This document shows, one piece after another, positions 29,015 through 40,564 of a stretch of 64,000 bases of DNA (position 1 is its first letter; every line of letters starts with the position of its first letter). Position numbers and translations under genes: made by a program. The notes beneath the pieces are model-generated. The model searched no databases. It saw nothing but the letters and a program-made list of their open reading frames with translations, and was not told where the DNA came from. The stretch is from Aplectana chamaeleonis. Lineage: Eukaryota > Nematoda > Chromadorea > Rhabditida > Cosmocercidae. The stretch spans positions 440,501-504,500 of the forward strand of contig JAPDOI010000438.1 of the NCBI GenBank assembly GCA_029168955.1, in the 5' to 3' direction.

Positions 29015-32000
29015 TCATAGGTTGAGGAACTGGGCGACCAGTAACGGATTTGTCCATAAGTCCATTACGGTCAGCGTGGTAGGTCTCTCCGGACAGTTGA
29101 ATAAATGTGCGGTATCGTGGCCGATGGTACCGCAGTCCGGGCACACATCAGATTTACTGCTGTCAATCCTGCTGACATAAGACATTAGCATTGTAGAGTG
29201 ACCACAGCGTAATGATGCGAGCGTGCACCTGGCCCTTCTTCCGAGTTGAGCCTCGGATGTGCAGACTTGGGGCGGCACTACCCCAATATGGGATTAATGA
29301 CCGCCTTTTTCAGATGACACCGTACAAACTGAGTATGCTCCTCGCGCAATAGACGGAGTCGTTCTTGCTGTGAGTCGTGCCATCTCTGCAGATTGACTTT
29401 GCTGGGAGCATCGGCGAATGGCTTTCTGATCTTTCTTTCTCTGACGGGGTTTAGCACTCTCCAAGAGGGGTGATTTGGTTGTTTGACAATGTTGATGAAA
29501 AATTGTTGGGCCTGGAGCTCACAGTGCTCCCTTACTGGTAATAAGCGGGTCTCAGCATGCAAGTGATCGACCGGGGAACTTCTTGCACACCCGGTGGCGA
29601 TTCGAAGAGCCGCATTCTGTATGCGTTGCATCTTAGTCCAAGAGGATTCCGAAACCAGATGCTGCCAAACTGGGGCGCCGTATTCCAGTGCAGGCTGGAG
29701 AATAGCCTTATACGTTGTAATAATGGTTTCTTTGCTACTACCCCATGTTGTACCGCCCAGGGCTCTAAGCACGTTAAGCTTCGCTTTAACGATAGCCTGC
29801 TTCTGTTCCGTGTTCTTATGGAATTTGAGCGATGGATCGAGTACGAGTCCGAGAAGTTTTGGGAAGCGGGCGGCAGGCAAACGATCTCCATTCCATACGA
29901 CATACGGATGTGCGCTGTGTTCAGATGGGTCCGTTGTGAGTACGGATACCGATGACTTTGACGCAGAAATCTTCAGCATTTTGCGGTCGAAGAAGCTTTT
30001 CAGTGCGGTCAAGTACCCGTTAATCTTAGCGGCGGCCACATTTATGTCCCGATCACGACACAAGACAGTCATATCATCAGCGTAAGCGACCACCTTGATA
30101 TCTTGGGGTGGGGCGGGCATATCTTCGAGGTACAGACTGAAGAGAGCAGGCGACAATACACCGCCCTGTGGGACTCCAGCTGCAATCGGAATGCTGTTTG
30201 AGACATGATTCTGGAACATCACTCTAGCCCGTCTTCCCTTAGTGAATGCAGCTATCCAGCGCTTTTGCCATGGCGGGATTGATGACTCCAGTAAGTTGTT
30301 TGATAAGATACCAAGATTCACTGTGTCGAAAGCCTTAGTGAGATCTAAGGCAACTGCTACAGTTCTTTCCGGCTTATACGCGTTGAAACCATCAATTGCA
30401 TAGCTCGTAATTTCTAACAAAGCTGTCGTGGTGGAATGCATTTTTCTGAATCCATGCTGAAACACCTGTCTCTCGTTGTGCTCGGCCAGGTCTTTGACGA
30501 TCAGCTTTTCAGCTACTTTAGCAAAAGAAGACAACAAGCTAATGGGCCGATATCCCTTGACTGAAGCTTGGGGCTTGCCAGGCTTGGGCAGTGGAACGAC
30601 GTTTGCCATCTTCCAATTCTGCGGGATAGTACACGACATGAACGAGGAGTTTATCACATCAGTGAGGAGCGGTAGTAAGTCAGCAGGTATCTTCTTCAAG
30701 ACAGCAGGACATATCCCATCAGGACCAATAGCTCTAGAGTTCCGCATTTCCTTCATAATCTTCTCAATTTGCGTCGTAGTAAACGCTTCGACCGTGCTCA
30801 TAAGCGGGAGGCGGCACAGCTCTCTTACAGTCACTCTATTCTGCGGACCTCGTTTAGCACTGGTGATGAAAAACTTTTCCCGAGCGCATAAGCGGCTTCC
30901 TTTCCTGATTTGAATACGCCGTTGTCGAATTCGATAGTGGAGACGAGTGGCGGGTGAGCTTTTACCCGAAAGCTTCCGTAAAACCTTCCAAGTAGCTGCA
31001 CTGTCCGTCTTTAAGTCCATCTGTCCGGTGAACTTCTCCCACTCTTCTTTCTTGTGTCTGTCCAAATCCTTTTTGATCTCACTGTCCAGCTCAGCAACCA
31101 CGGGGTCCAGATGATTAACCGCTCTCCTCGCATCTCTCGTTCTAATTTTGTCGAGGATTTCCCTGTTGACATTTGGATAGAACGTCTTGACGCGACCGAT
31201 AGGGATAGCCGCATTCATGGCCTTGCGGATTGCGTCAGATAGATGGCACTCCTTCTGGTGCACGCTTCCATTCCACGGGTAATCTGCCGATAGGCGAAGC
31301 GCAACTTCACTGAACAGGCGCCAGTCTGCTCGGCCTAAATTAAGATAAGAACGTTGGCGAACACCAGAAAAGGGAGCGAGAGAATTGGATAGATCGATGT
31401 GGACAAAGACAGGAACGTGGTCACTTGGCAGAGTAGTCGAGGTAGACCATGAGCAGCAGCTAGAAAGGTTGGACGAGACAAGAGATATGTCTGGGCTAGA
31501 AGATCGGCCGCTGGCAGGGAGACGAGTGGGCTGATCATCGTTTAGAATGACCAGGTCGCACTCATCTGCCCATTCTTCGACGTCATTTCCTCTAACATCA
31601 GGACCGAGAGACGAGCAAAAGGTGTGAGCGTTGAAATCACCCGCGAAAACGACCGAGGATGAGAGGGAGCAGTCGCTCAGCTGCTTGAGAAGTGGGATAG
31701 GATTGTAAGATGAAGGGCATGAAGTTGTAGGTGGAATGTATATGTTGAAAAGAGAAAGGGGTGTTTTTAGGGGAGATGGATTGGGAGGTACTCAGGAGTA
31801 CCGTCCGTGGGGGGTGCTGGGAATGAGGTGTGAGGGAAGTGAAGATAGAACGAAAGTAGAGACTCCACCGCCGAGAGATGACCTTGGAGCATGGTAAGAA
31901 GTATAGCCTGGGATATTGGGATGAGGATAGGTAGGGGGATGGGAGAGAGCTTGGTTTCTTGAACCATGATCACGTCTGGATGGTAAGTACGTGCAAAGAG

Positions 32001-32420
32001 AGAGAGTTCAGAAAGCTTGGCACGAAGGCCGTTTAGATTGATATGCACAATGGAAAGGGGGCGATTTGAGATAGAGGAATCTGAGATGGAAGGTGAGGAG
32101 CATAACACACAACGAAAAAGATGAGTTATGATGCCTCACAGAACTGAGACCCGGAACAGGAGAGATGCACCCACCTTTGGCATCCGGAAGCACTGGACGC
32201 TGGTATGTCCCCAGTTTACATCCTCTCCGCACGTGGCGCATTGGTACTTCTGAGCGGGTCCAGGATTCCTCTCCACGCCGGCCCTTTGTAGGAGAATCCG
32301 AAGGAGAGTTGCGGCCGGCCAGCACCTCTCCCATGACAAAAACCCTCTTTGTGGAGGGGATGACGTCGGTTTGCACGGAGGCGATCTTCTTTCCTCCACA
32401 CTGCCACGGCACGAACGTAC
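29015..32420 (-). pseudogene. A6 polyprotein, with a 661-codon intact RT frame
   Basis: N-terminal 2A-like AGVERNPGP and zinc finger (about 32136-32400, frame change in the finger near 32190), then APE (HINLNGLRAKL, VQETKLS, FAGDFNAHTF, PSDHVPVFVHID) with breaks near 31900, 31800 and 31600. The segment 29278-31263 is one long frame. It runs from the APE-RT linker through GPDGICPAVLKKI, GYRPISLLSSFAKVAEKLI, LDLTKAFDTVNLG, GVPQGGVLSPALFS and the catalytic YADD to the post-RT region NPILG. A lost C at the run CCCC near 29280 shifts the last 87 codons (CPDC, AHLFNC, stop at 29015). A 1-base change near 30940 disturbs the linker. Confidence 0.88.
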
Positions 32421-32434
32421 GACATCTCGGCAGC
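32362..32434 (-). ncRNA. HDV-like ribozyme at the 5' end of A6 (predicted)
   Basis: Read on the minus strand: P1 GCUGCC/GGCAGU, P2 GAUGUCG/CGACGUC, P3 ACG/CGU, P4 GGAGG/CCUCC and joining strand GUGCAAAC, identical in all stems to A2 and A4. The element boundary set by the AGGCGTC duplication coincides with G1. Confidence 0.72.
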
Positions 32435-32441
32435 AGGCGTC

Positions 32442-32967
32442 CCACAAGGAGAGTTTTATCTCCCAGCCTGTTTTCTTTGTATCTGTCCGATGTGCCGAAG
32501 CCGTCATCAAACATCCACTTATGCCTATATGCGGATGACATCACTATTATTTGTACTGACCCTGTTATCGATCGAGCCACTGCTGAGGTGAATAAATACC
32601 TTGTCAGTCTGGCTAAGTTCCTGGAATCAAAGCTGCTAAAGGTCTCTCCAACCAAGTCCAGCGTTACTTTGTGCACTACAGCGACTGCCGAACACAAGCT
32701 GCATCCCAAGGTTCTCTGGGAAGTAAACATGCTGCCCTTTTCAAAACACCCTCGTCTACTCGAAGTATTCCTGGACCCGTCACTACGTTTTCACGAAAAC
32801 ACACGTATTCAAGCTGCTGCCGCCAACACACGTAACAACATTCTACGTTTGCTAGCAGGCACTACATGGGGTAGCTCTAAGGAAATCATGCGAACCACCT
32901 ACAGGGCTATGGAGCAGCCGGTGCTGGGATATGGAGCCCCAATATGGTCAAGACACCTGTCGGAAGC
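32442..32967 (+). pseudogene. A' polyprotein, third block (RT catalytic core)
   Basis: Continues GVPQG as CCACAAGGAGAG (PQGRVLSPSLFSLYLSDVPK), then the catalytic CLYADDITIICTD, SLAKFLESKLLKVSPTKSSV, a FLDPSLRFHENTRIQ segment, ILRLLAGTTWGSSKEIMR and APIWSRHLSEA. It is open to the MULE2 insertion point. YADD is intact in this block. Confidence 0.87.
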
Positions 32968-33080
32968 ACAAGAACGATAGTTAAGTGCGCCAGAATCGGG
33001 CTACCGTAATCTTAACCGTAAAATTAATTGTTTGGCGACGGTTTTTCACGGACGAAACAACTCATTCGACGGCAGATAAT
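32968..33080 (+). repeat. Left terminal inverted repeat of MULE2
   Basis: Begins ACAAGAACGATAG after the target copy GTCGGAAGC. It contains GGGCTACCGTAATCTTAACC and GACGAAACAACTCATTCGAC, mirrored at the right end. Confidence 0.88.
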
Positions 33081-34260
33081 GGATTTTTGTTCGTCAGTGT
33101 CGTGTCGGCGCTCAATTTATAAAAGACCTCAAGAAGACGGTTTTTTGTTATTGAACAGCTCAGTGAGTGCACCCAAAAGGACTTTTTTATTTCTTGCGCT
33201 TCCTTTCAGTACTTTTCATGAGCGCCGTAGTTTCTTCGCTTTTTCATGAAACTGATTGAAAACTGAACATGAGTACCGGAAAAATGGATGTTAACAGGAA
33301 AATCACGGAACGAGTTTTCCTAATTAACAATCAATAATTCACATAACAAGGCAGTCATATTGGGAAGATAACTGCTTAAACTGGCAAAGATTCGTAGGTA
33401 TCAGATAGTATTGGGAAGAGAATTGCTTAAACTAGCAAAGATTCATAGGTGTTAGATTTGGAGCAAACTGCTGATTACTTTTCGGGACACCCATAAACAA
33501 GCCGTCTCAGACATAAGGGCGGACCTATCGCGCACAGAACTTGCCGAATAGTACTTACCGCGCTCAGGAACCGTTTTGACCGCGATCGAAAGCCCAATTA
33601 GGACTTACCGCGAATAAACTCGCGGTCAGAGCGATTGCATTCCGGTGCTCGCGATACAACCGCTTCGCCATCCGGTCGGATCGCGCGCAAACGCAGTAAT
33701 AGGACTACCGTCGCAGCCCCGTCCATTCCTCAGATTAAATTTATTACGTTAACTCTATGTATCGATTATCCACAGTAGTATTAAATATCCAATATCCACT
33801 AGGCATTATTCGAATTTTTCTTTAATGATTCACATAACTGTGCGTCCAGTACATTTAAGTGCCTTTGCGATTTGTTCAAGATGCGAACGAAAATGAAATT
33901 ATATCTATTTTGATGTTAAGACTGAGAATTAGAAATGGCCTGGAACCATATTCACCACCGACGCGATACAGAGTTTATTTCAATCGTCCATGGATGCATA
34001 TAGATTTTTGGTCGATAAGGATTGTAAGCACAGCTTCTCTTCATTTGTCGCGATAAGTATGAATCCGGCCCGTAGCGAGTGGAAATTGAGTCTTGTCTCG
34101 ATTTGTAGACCGATTTCCGGTATTGTAGGCCATCCAAGTCATTCTTGGGTGACCTCTAAGTGAGCGCCCATAGTTGAGAATAACAAGCGACCTCTGTCGT
34201 TACGGGAGGTACGGTTGAGAATGATATAATGATTGTATCCTTGACGATTGTGGCTGTCTA
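33081..34260. other. MULE2 left interior without genes
   Basis: Nearly 1.2 kb with no recognisable protein. A roughly 45-bp segment (TTGGGAAGATAACTGCTTAA) is tandemly duplicated near 33360-33450. A short unrelated inverted match near 33955-34137 was also seen. Nothing resembles a transposase. Confidence 0.55.
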
Positions 34261-34540
34261 CTGTGCTTATCTGGGCCCAATTCCGGTCCGCAATTGCGTC
34301 TCGACACGCTTTGCGGCCGCACGCTCCCGAGTCAGAAGAGCTTCCAGCGCCGCAGCCGCCGATCTGCTAACTCTAGGTGGGTTTTGGAAACTGGAAACTA
34401 AGAAAACCTGGAGAAAATTTGAAAAAAAAAGCCTCATCTAGCCGGCTTTGGCGCTGGAAACCCGACTGAATCAAGCACGTGCGGCGGCAAAGCGCGTCGA
34501 GACGCAATTGTGGACCGGAATTTGGCCCAGATAAGCACAG
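34261..34540. mobile_element. TA-flanked foldback MITE, copy 2
   Basis: A 280-bp relative of 18350-18627 with ends CTGTGCTTATCTGGGCC and GGCCCAGATAAGCACAG, flanked by TA on each side. It sits inside MULE2, so it inserted there later or was carried in. Tc1/mariner-type by its target preference. Confidence 0.85.
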
Positions 34541-35160
34541 TATACATGCCTCGCTCTGTTGAGCTGTAGATAGCCGCGGTAGCTCAAGATAAATTGTGGT
34601 GAGCGCGAAGCGCTCACCAGATTTGGCTTTGATTCGCAATCGCGCAACCCCCTGATCTCGGTATCAGGGTCCAGAGTAAACGTAGGAAAACCGTTCTTTT
34701 TGCATTCAATATACTTTAGAAAGGTGAATAACTGTTGAAAAAATGGTCTGAAATGGTTACCTGAGATTCGAGAAAAAGTGTCAAAACCACGTCATTTTGG
34801 TCGAAAAAATGTTCATCTCCTTTTTTCAGTTGGCGTTCACGATCTTGTTGGAACACTTATCGTTGAGCTAGAGAGCTGAATTTTGGTCAGGGAGCTGGTT
34901 TCGTTTGCACCTAGCTCCTGTCAAAATTTGAAGTTGGTTGCTCAATTTTTGTGGAACCTCAAAATTGACGGTCAGGAAAGACAAAAACACGTAAACATGT
35001 TATTATAAACCATCCGACGTTTACTTATTCGTAAAAATGAACTAGTGAAATAAACACCGTTACTGATAGGCTTTTACTCAGGATTTGACGGGGCAACGCT
35101 TCAATCAATACGGCAGGATCTCGGAAGTACTTTTCGGAACGCGGCACCGTGTGACTCAGA

Positions 35161-36755
35161 AGTGCGCCACAGAACGCCGTAGTGTGTGGGACCTGAATGA
35201 AAGTGCGCCGGACGCCGTAGAAAGTGTGCGGGACCCACGTGGGAGTGTGCCGCACGCCGTATAAAGTGTGCGGGACTCAAGTGGGAGTGCGCCGGACGCC
35301 GTAGGAAGTGTGCGGGACCCAAATGAGAGTGCGCCACGCGCCGTAGAAAGTGTGCGGGACCCAAATGAGAGAGCTTCGGACGCCGTAGAAAGTGTGCGGG
35401 ACCCAAGTGGGAGTGCGCCGGACGACATAGAAAAGTGTGCGGGACTCAAGTGGGAGTGCGCCGCACGCCGTAGAATGTGTGCGGGACCCAAATGAGAGTG
35501 CACCACACGCCGTAGAAAGCATGCGGGACCCAAGTGGGAGTGCGCCGGACGCCGTAGAAAGTGTGCAGGACCCACATGGCCGTGCGCCGGACGCCGTAGA
35601 AAGTGTGCGGGACCCACATGGGCGTGCGCAGAACGCCGTAGAAAGCGTGCGGGACCCGAAGGGAGTGCACCGGACGCCGTAGAAAGTGTGCGGGACTCAA
35701 GTGGGAGTGCGCCGGACGCCGTAGAAAGTGTGCGGGACCCACATGGGCGTGCGCAGAACGCCGTAGAAAGCGTGCGGGACCCGAAGGGAGTGCACCGGAC
35801 GCCGTAGAAAGTGTGCGGGACTCAAGTGGGAGTGCGCCGGACGCCGTAGAAAGCATGCGGGACCCAAGTGGGAGTGCGCCGGACGCCGTAGAAAGTGTGC
35901 GGGACCCAAATGAGAGAGCGTCGGACGCCGTAGAAAGTGTGCGGGACCCAAGTGGGAGTGAGCCGGACGCCGTAGAAAGTGTGCGGGACCCACGTGGGAG
36001 TGTGCCGCACGCCGTAGAAAGTGTGCGGGACCCAAATGAGAGAGCGTCGGACGCCGTAGAAAGTGTGCGGGACCCAAGTGGGAGTGCGCCGGACGACATA
36101 GAAAAGTGTGCGGGACTCAAGTGGGAGTGCGCCGGACGCCGTATAAAGTGTGCGGGTCCCAAATGGATGTGCGCAAAACGCCGTAGTAATTGTGTGAGAC
36201 CCAAATGAGAGTGCGCCGGACGCCGCAGAAAGTGTGCGGGACCCAAATGAGAGAGCGTCGGACGCCGTAGAAAGTGTGCGGGACCCAAGTGGGTGTGCGC
36301 CGGACGACATAGAAAGTGTGCGGGACTCAAGTGGGAGTGCGCCGGACGCCGTAGAAAGTGTGCGGGACCCAAATGAGAGTGCGCCACACGCCGTAGAAAG
36401 CATGCGGGACCCAAGTGGGAGTGCGCCGGACGCCGTAGAAAGTTTGCGGGACCCACATGGGCGTGCGCCGGACGCCGTAGAAAGTGTGCGGGACTCAAGT
36501 GGGATTGCGCCGGACGCCATAGAAAGTGTGCGGGACTCAAGTGGGAGTGCGCCGGACGCCGTAGAAAGCATGCGGGACCCAAGTGGGAGTGCGCCGGACG
36601 CCGTAGAAAGTGTGTGGGACTCAAGTGGGAGTGCGCCGGATGCCGTAGAAAGTTTGCGGGACCCAAATGAGAGTGCGCCACACGCCGTAGAAAGCGTGCG
36701 GGACCCAAGTGGGAGTGCGCCGGACGCCGTAGAAAGTGTGCGGGACCCAAATAGA
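35161..36755. repeat. 42-bp minisatellite array, about 38 units
   Basis: Tandem units of 42 bases with cores GTGTGCGGGACCCAAGTGGG and GCGCCGGACGCCGTAGAAA and frequent point variants (AAATGAG for AAGTGGG, CATGGGC, GACGACATAG). Because 42 is a multiple of three and the unit has no stop in several frames, long 14-residue-repeat frames appear on both strands, up to 434 codons on the minus strand. They follow from the repeat and are not evidence for a protein. Confidence 0.92.
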
Positions 36756-36852
36756 AGCTCGCCCATGCGGATCATTTTTTCCGCAGGGTTACCGTAACCA
36801 TTCTTGAGCAAAACATGATAACGAACGATAACACACGCTCATAACATGCGGG

Positions 36853-36861
36853 GTATAAAAG
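36853..36861 (+). promoter_or_regulatory. TATA-box-like motif in the copy 1 spacer
   Basis: GTATAAAAG lies in a GC-rich context, followed about 30 bases on by GCATTCATTCACACACCG. The segment 36761-36990 is present in copy 1 but missing from copy 2. It looks like a core promoter, but there is no recognised gene downstream; only the palindrome follows. Weak call. Confidence 0.3.
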
Positions 36862-37107
36862 GGCAGAGGAGCGGTATGCATTCATTCACACACCGTTCTC
36901 TTCGAGAAGCCGCCGGGAAGTGGCTGAGGAGGTCGAAATTGTGCAAACACGTTGGTTGGCTATTACGATGAGGTGTGCAGGACATCAGTTGGAGTGCGAA
37001 GGACGTCATAGAAGGGTGGGGGGCAGGACATCACTGGGTTTACTTTCATCTAACACCACCAGGCATAAATCATGTTAGAAAGGAAACCTTTCGGAAAAAT
37101 AAATGAA

Positions 37108-37774
37108 ATTCCTGAAAGTTTAGGTTCCTGGCAAAAGTGAAGATTTGGCATGGCCATTTTTTCGAAGAATTAGAAATATACTCAGGTAAAACGAGAAAGG
37201 TAAAGAAAAATGAAAAAAAAGTTTTGAAATATTCCTGAGAACGATTTGGCGTAGAATAATTTGTTTTTCGGGAAATGAAGTGAAATAGTTGAAAGTATGA
37301 TTTGGCAGTCGAGTTTGAACCGGCTATTGATAAGAGTTGTGCAAAACGAGAGATCGCCTTGTCTGTGCTTATCCGTAGAACATATCAAAGCGAAATCGCG
37401 CGTGTTGATTTTACTTCACCTAATACGTGAAGACCGCCGCATTACAGCTCCCGAAAAAGTTTTGATGCTTCCCATTTCACGCGTGATTTCGCTTTGAAAT
37501 GTTCTACGGATAAGCAAAGACAAGGCGATCTCTCGTTTTGCACAACTCTTATCAATAGCCGGTTCAAACTCGACTGCCAAATCATACTTTCAACTATTTC
37601 ACTTCATTTCCCGAAAAACAAATTATTCTACGCCAAATCGTTCTCAGGAATATTTCAAAACTTTTTTTTCATTTTTCTTTACCTTTCTCGTTTTACCTGA
37701 GTATATTTCTAATTCTTCGAAAAAATGGCCATGCCAAATCTTCACTTTTGCCAGGAACCTAAACTTTCAGGAAT
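37108..37774. repeat. 667-bp palindrome, copy 1
   Basis: Arms of about 290 bases run from ATTCCTGAAAGTTTAGG to the mirrored CCTAAACTTTCAGGAAT with few mismatches. The non-palindromic centre (about 37398-37484) reads TTGATTTTACTTCACC then CATTACAGCTCCCG in the plus direction. The same centre lies in the opposite orientation in copy 2. No coding function is supported. Confidence 0.88.
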
Positions 37775-38237
37775 CAATAATAAATTTTTAGCCGCACCTC
37801 CCCTAGCGACGGTGATCTTTTGTGTTTGTGGCTATGGGCGCTCCATAGAACCCCATACTGTTTACTTTCGAGGGCCACCCGTGGAAAAAACTTGTTTGGC
37901 AATGTAGGCGCGATAACACGCAGGCCTACGGCTACGTTCTGAAGGTTTGTGCGCGGTATGTCCTATTATGATGAAAGTGTACTGATCGCCTGCTCTTTTA
38001 GTGTTGACCGCGCTCTAAAGACGGGTTGATCGCTCCAATTGCCGGTTTGATCGCCCTCAAATACCGGTTTGATCGCCGTCGATCACGCGATTGTTCCTAT
38101 TATGCGTCGCGATAAGTTCGCTCCTAGGTCTGAGGTTCCTACTAAAATGGTATGGTAGGAAATGATTTTGTTTTGAAAAATATTTCGGATTGTTTCTATA
38201 AGTAATTTGAAGAAATTAACGAATGTTAGCGCGAATT
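37775..38237. other. Spacer between the two composite units
   Basis: Unique sequence of 460 bases with no coding similarity. It includes a repeated theme GCGATCAAACCGG/GATCGCC near 37985-38085, related to segments near 33560-33620. Confidence 0.5.
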
Positions 38238-38782
38238 GTGGTGAGCGCGAAGCCGTCGCGCATTCGCCATCGCGCAACCCCCTGATCTCAGTATCAGGGT
38301 CCAGAGTAAACGTAGAAAGACCGTTCTTTTTGCATTTAATACACTTTAGAAAGGTGAATAACTGTTAAAAAATGGTCCGGAATGGTTACCTGAGATTCGA
38401 GAAAAAGTGTCAAAACCACGCCATTTAAATGTTCATCTCCTTTTTTTTCAGGTGGCGTTCACGATCTTGTTGGAACACTTATCGTTGAGCTAGAGAGCTC
38501 ATTTTTGGCCAGGAAGCTGGTTTTGTTTGCACCTAGCTCCTGTCAAATTTTGAAGTTGGTAGCTCAATTTTTGCGGAACCTCAAAATTGAGGGTAAAGAA
38601 AGACCAAAACACGTAAGCATGTTATTAAAAACCAACCGACGTTTGCTTATTCGTAAAAATGAACTATTGAAATAAACTTCGTTACTGATAGGCTTTTGCT
38701 CAGGATTTGACGGGGCAACGCTTCAATGAATACGGCGGGATCTCGGAAGTACTTTTTGAAACGCCGCACGGTGTGACTCAGA

Positions 38783-39720
38783 AGTGCGCCACAGAACGAC
38801 GTAGATACTGTGCGGGACCCCAGCAGGAGTGCGAAAGACGTCGTAGAACATGTGTGTGACCAAAGTAGGAGTGCGCCGGACGCCGTAGAAAGTGTGCGGG
38901 ACCCAAATGGGTGTGCGCAGAACGCCGTAGAAAGTGTGCGGGACCCAAGTGGGAGTGCGCCGGACACCGTAGAAAGTGTGCGGGACCCAAGTGGGAGTGC
39001 GCCGGACGCCGTAGAAATTGTGCGGGACCCAAATGGGTGTGCGCAGAACGCCCTAGAAAGTGTGTGGGACCCAAATGAGAGTGCGTCGGACGCCGTAGAA
39101 AGTGTGCGGGACCCAAGTGGGAGTGCGCCGGACGCCGTAGAGAGTGTGCGGGACCCAAGTGGGTGTGCGTAGAACGCCTTAGAAAGTGTGCGGGACCCAA
39201 ATGGGTGTGCGCAGAACGCCCTAGAAAGTGTGTGGGACCCAAATTAGAGTGAGCCGGACGCCGTAGAAAGTGTGCTGGACCCACGTGGGAATGCGCCGGA
39301 CGCCGTAGAAAGTGTGCGGGACCCGAATGGGTGGGCGCAGAACGCCGTAGAAAGTGTGTAGAACCCAAGTGGGAGTGCGCCGGACGCCGTAGAGAGTGTG
39401 CGGGACCCAAATGGGTGTGAGCAGAGCGCCCTAGAAAGTGTGTGGGACCCAAATGAGAGTGCGCCGGACGCCGTAGAAAGTGCCGGACCCAAGTGGGTGT
39501 GCGCAGAACGCCGTAGAAAGTGTGCAGGACATCAGTGGGAGTGTGCAAGATGTAACAGAAAGTGCGCAGGACTATAGTGGAAGTGTGCAGCACCTTATAG
39601 AAAGTGTGTAGGACATCAGTGGAAGGGTGCAGGACATCAGTGGGCGTGTGCAGGACGTCATAGAAAGTGCGCAGGCTATCAGTGGAGTGCGCAGGACGTC
39701 ATAGAAGGTGGGGGGGGGCA
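38783..39720. repeat. 42-bp minisatellite array, shorter copy
   Basis: About 18 recognisable 42-bp units, then degenerate units from about 39530. The most common variant here has CAAATGGGTGTGCGCAGAAC. Long repetitive frames on both strands are again by-products. Confidence 0.9.
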
Positions 39721-39803
39721 GGACATCAGTGGGTTTACTTTCATCTAACACCACCAGGCATAAATCATGTTAGAAAGGAAACCTTTAGGAAAAAATAAAT
39801 GAA

Positions 39804-40434
39804 ATTCCTGAAAGTTTAGGTTCCTGGCAGAAGTAAAGATTCGGCATGGTCATAAAAATATACTCAGTTAAAAAGGGAAGATAAAGAAAAATGAAAAAAG
39901 GTTTTGAAATAATCCTGAGAACGATTTGGCGTAGAATAATTTGTTTTTCGGGAAATGAAGTGAAATAGTTGAAAGTATGATTTGGCAGTCGAGTTTGAAC
40001 CAACTATTGATTAGAGTTGTGCAAAGAGATCGCCTTGTCTGTGCCTATCCGTGGAACATATCAAAGCGAAATCACGCGTGAAATGGGAAGCATCAAAACT
40101 TTTTCGGGAGCTGTAATGCGGCGGTCTTCACGTATCAGGTGAAGTAAAATCAACACGCGTGATTTCGCTTTGATATGTTCTACGGATAAGCACAGACAAG
40201 GCGATCTCTCGTTTTGCACAACTCTTGTCAATAGTTGGTTCAAACTCGACTGCCAAATCATACTTTCAACTATTTCACTTCATTTCCCGAAAAACAAATT
40301 ATTCTACGCCAAATCGTATTCAGGATTATTTCAAAACCTTTTTTCATTTTTCTTTATCTTCCCTTTTTAACTGAGTATATTTTTATGACCATGCCGAATC
40401 TTTACTTTTGCCAAGAACCTAAACTTTCAGGAAT
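39804..40434. repeat. 631-bp palindrome, copy 2, with inverted centre
   Basis: Same arms as copy 1 with small deletions. The centre (about 40074-40160) reads CGGGAGCTGTAATGCGGCGG, the reverse complement of the copy 1 centre. Confidence 0.88.
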
Positions 40435-40564
40435 TGAAGTTTGAATCATGGAAATTGTTGAGTACGCCTATAAAATTATCAGTCCAACTGTTACCATTAC
40501 CAGGAATCCCAAGAAAAGCAGATGAGATAGAAGTATTGATAAAAGTCATGGTTTCTCACTATAT

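Larger units (their letters stand above)
28976..32434 (-). mobile_element. Family A copy A6, full length, inserted in A'
   Basis: A minus-strand copy of 3.46 kb bounded by AGGCGTC (28969-28975 and 32435-32441; two more bases can be counted on either side). It starts at the family G1 (32434) and ends in a GAA tail (CTTCTTCTTC on the plus strand at 28976). It is nearly identical to A2. Deleting it rejoins the A' frame in GVPQG. Confidence 0.93.
34590..37774. repeat. MULE2 composite unit, copy 1 (leader, 42-bp array, palindrome)
   Basis: A leader of about 570 bases (starting near AATTGTGGTGAGCGCGAAG), the long minisatellite (35161-36755), a spacer, and a 667-bp palindrome. The leader, a shorter array and the palindrome recur in the same order at 38238-40434. 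The leader copies differ by scattered bases and small indels. Confidence 0.82.
38238..40434. repeat. MULE2 composite unit, copy 2
   Basis: Same order as copy 1: leader (38238-38782), 42-bp array (38783 to about 39720) and palindrome (39804-40434). The array is shorter and its end decays into units with CAGGACATCAGTGG. The spacer with the TATA-like motif is absent. Confidence 0.82.

Noticed and set aside
34570..34670. tRNA-like segment (GGTAGCTCAAG ... GATTCGCAATC)
   Set aside because: The stems of a cloverleaf do not form and the segment is part of the duplicated MULE2 leader, where the second copy lacks these bases.
35446..36811. Long minus-strand open frames of 434 and 329 codons with 14-residue repeats, and plus-strand counterparts
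   Set aside because: They are translations of the 42-bp minisatellite in several frames on both strands; the unit lacks stops and is a multiple of three. No start context, domain or conservation supports a protein.
35161..39720. CRISPR-like array
   Set aside because: The 42-bp units abut directly with no unique spacers, the context is eukaryotic transposons and no cas-like gene is present. It is a minisatellite.
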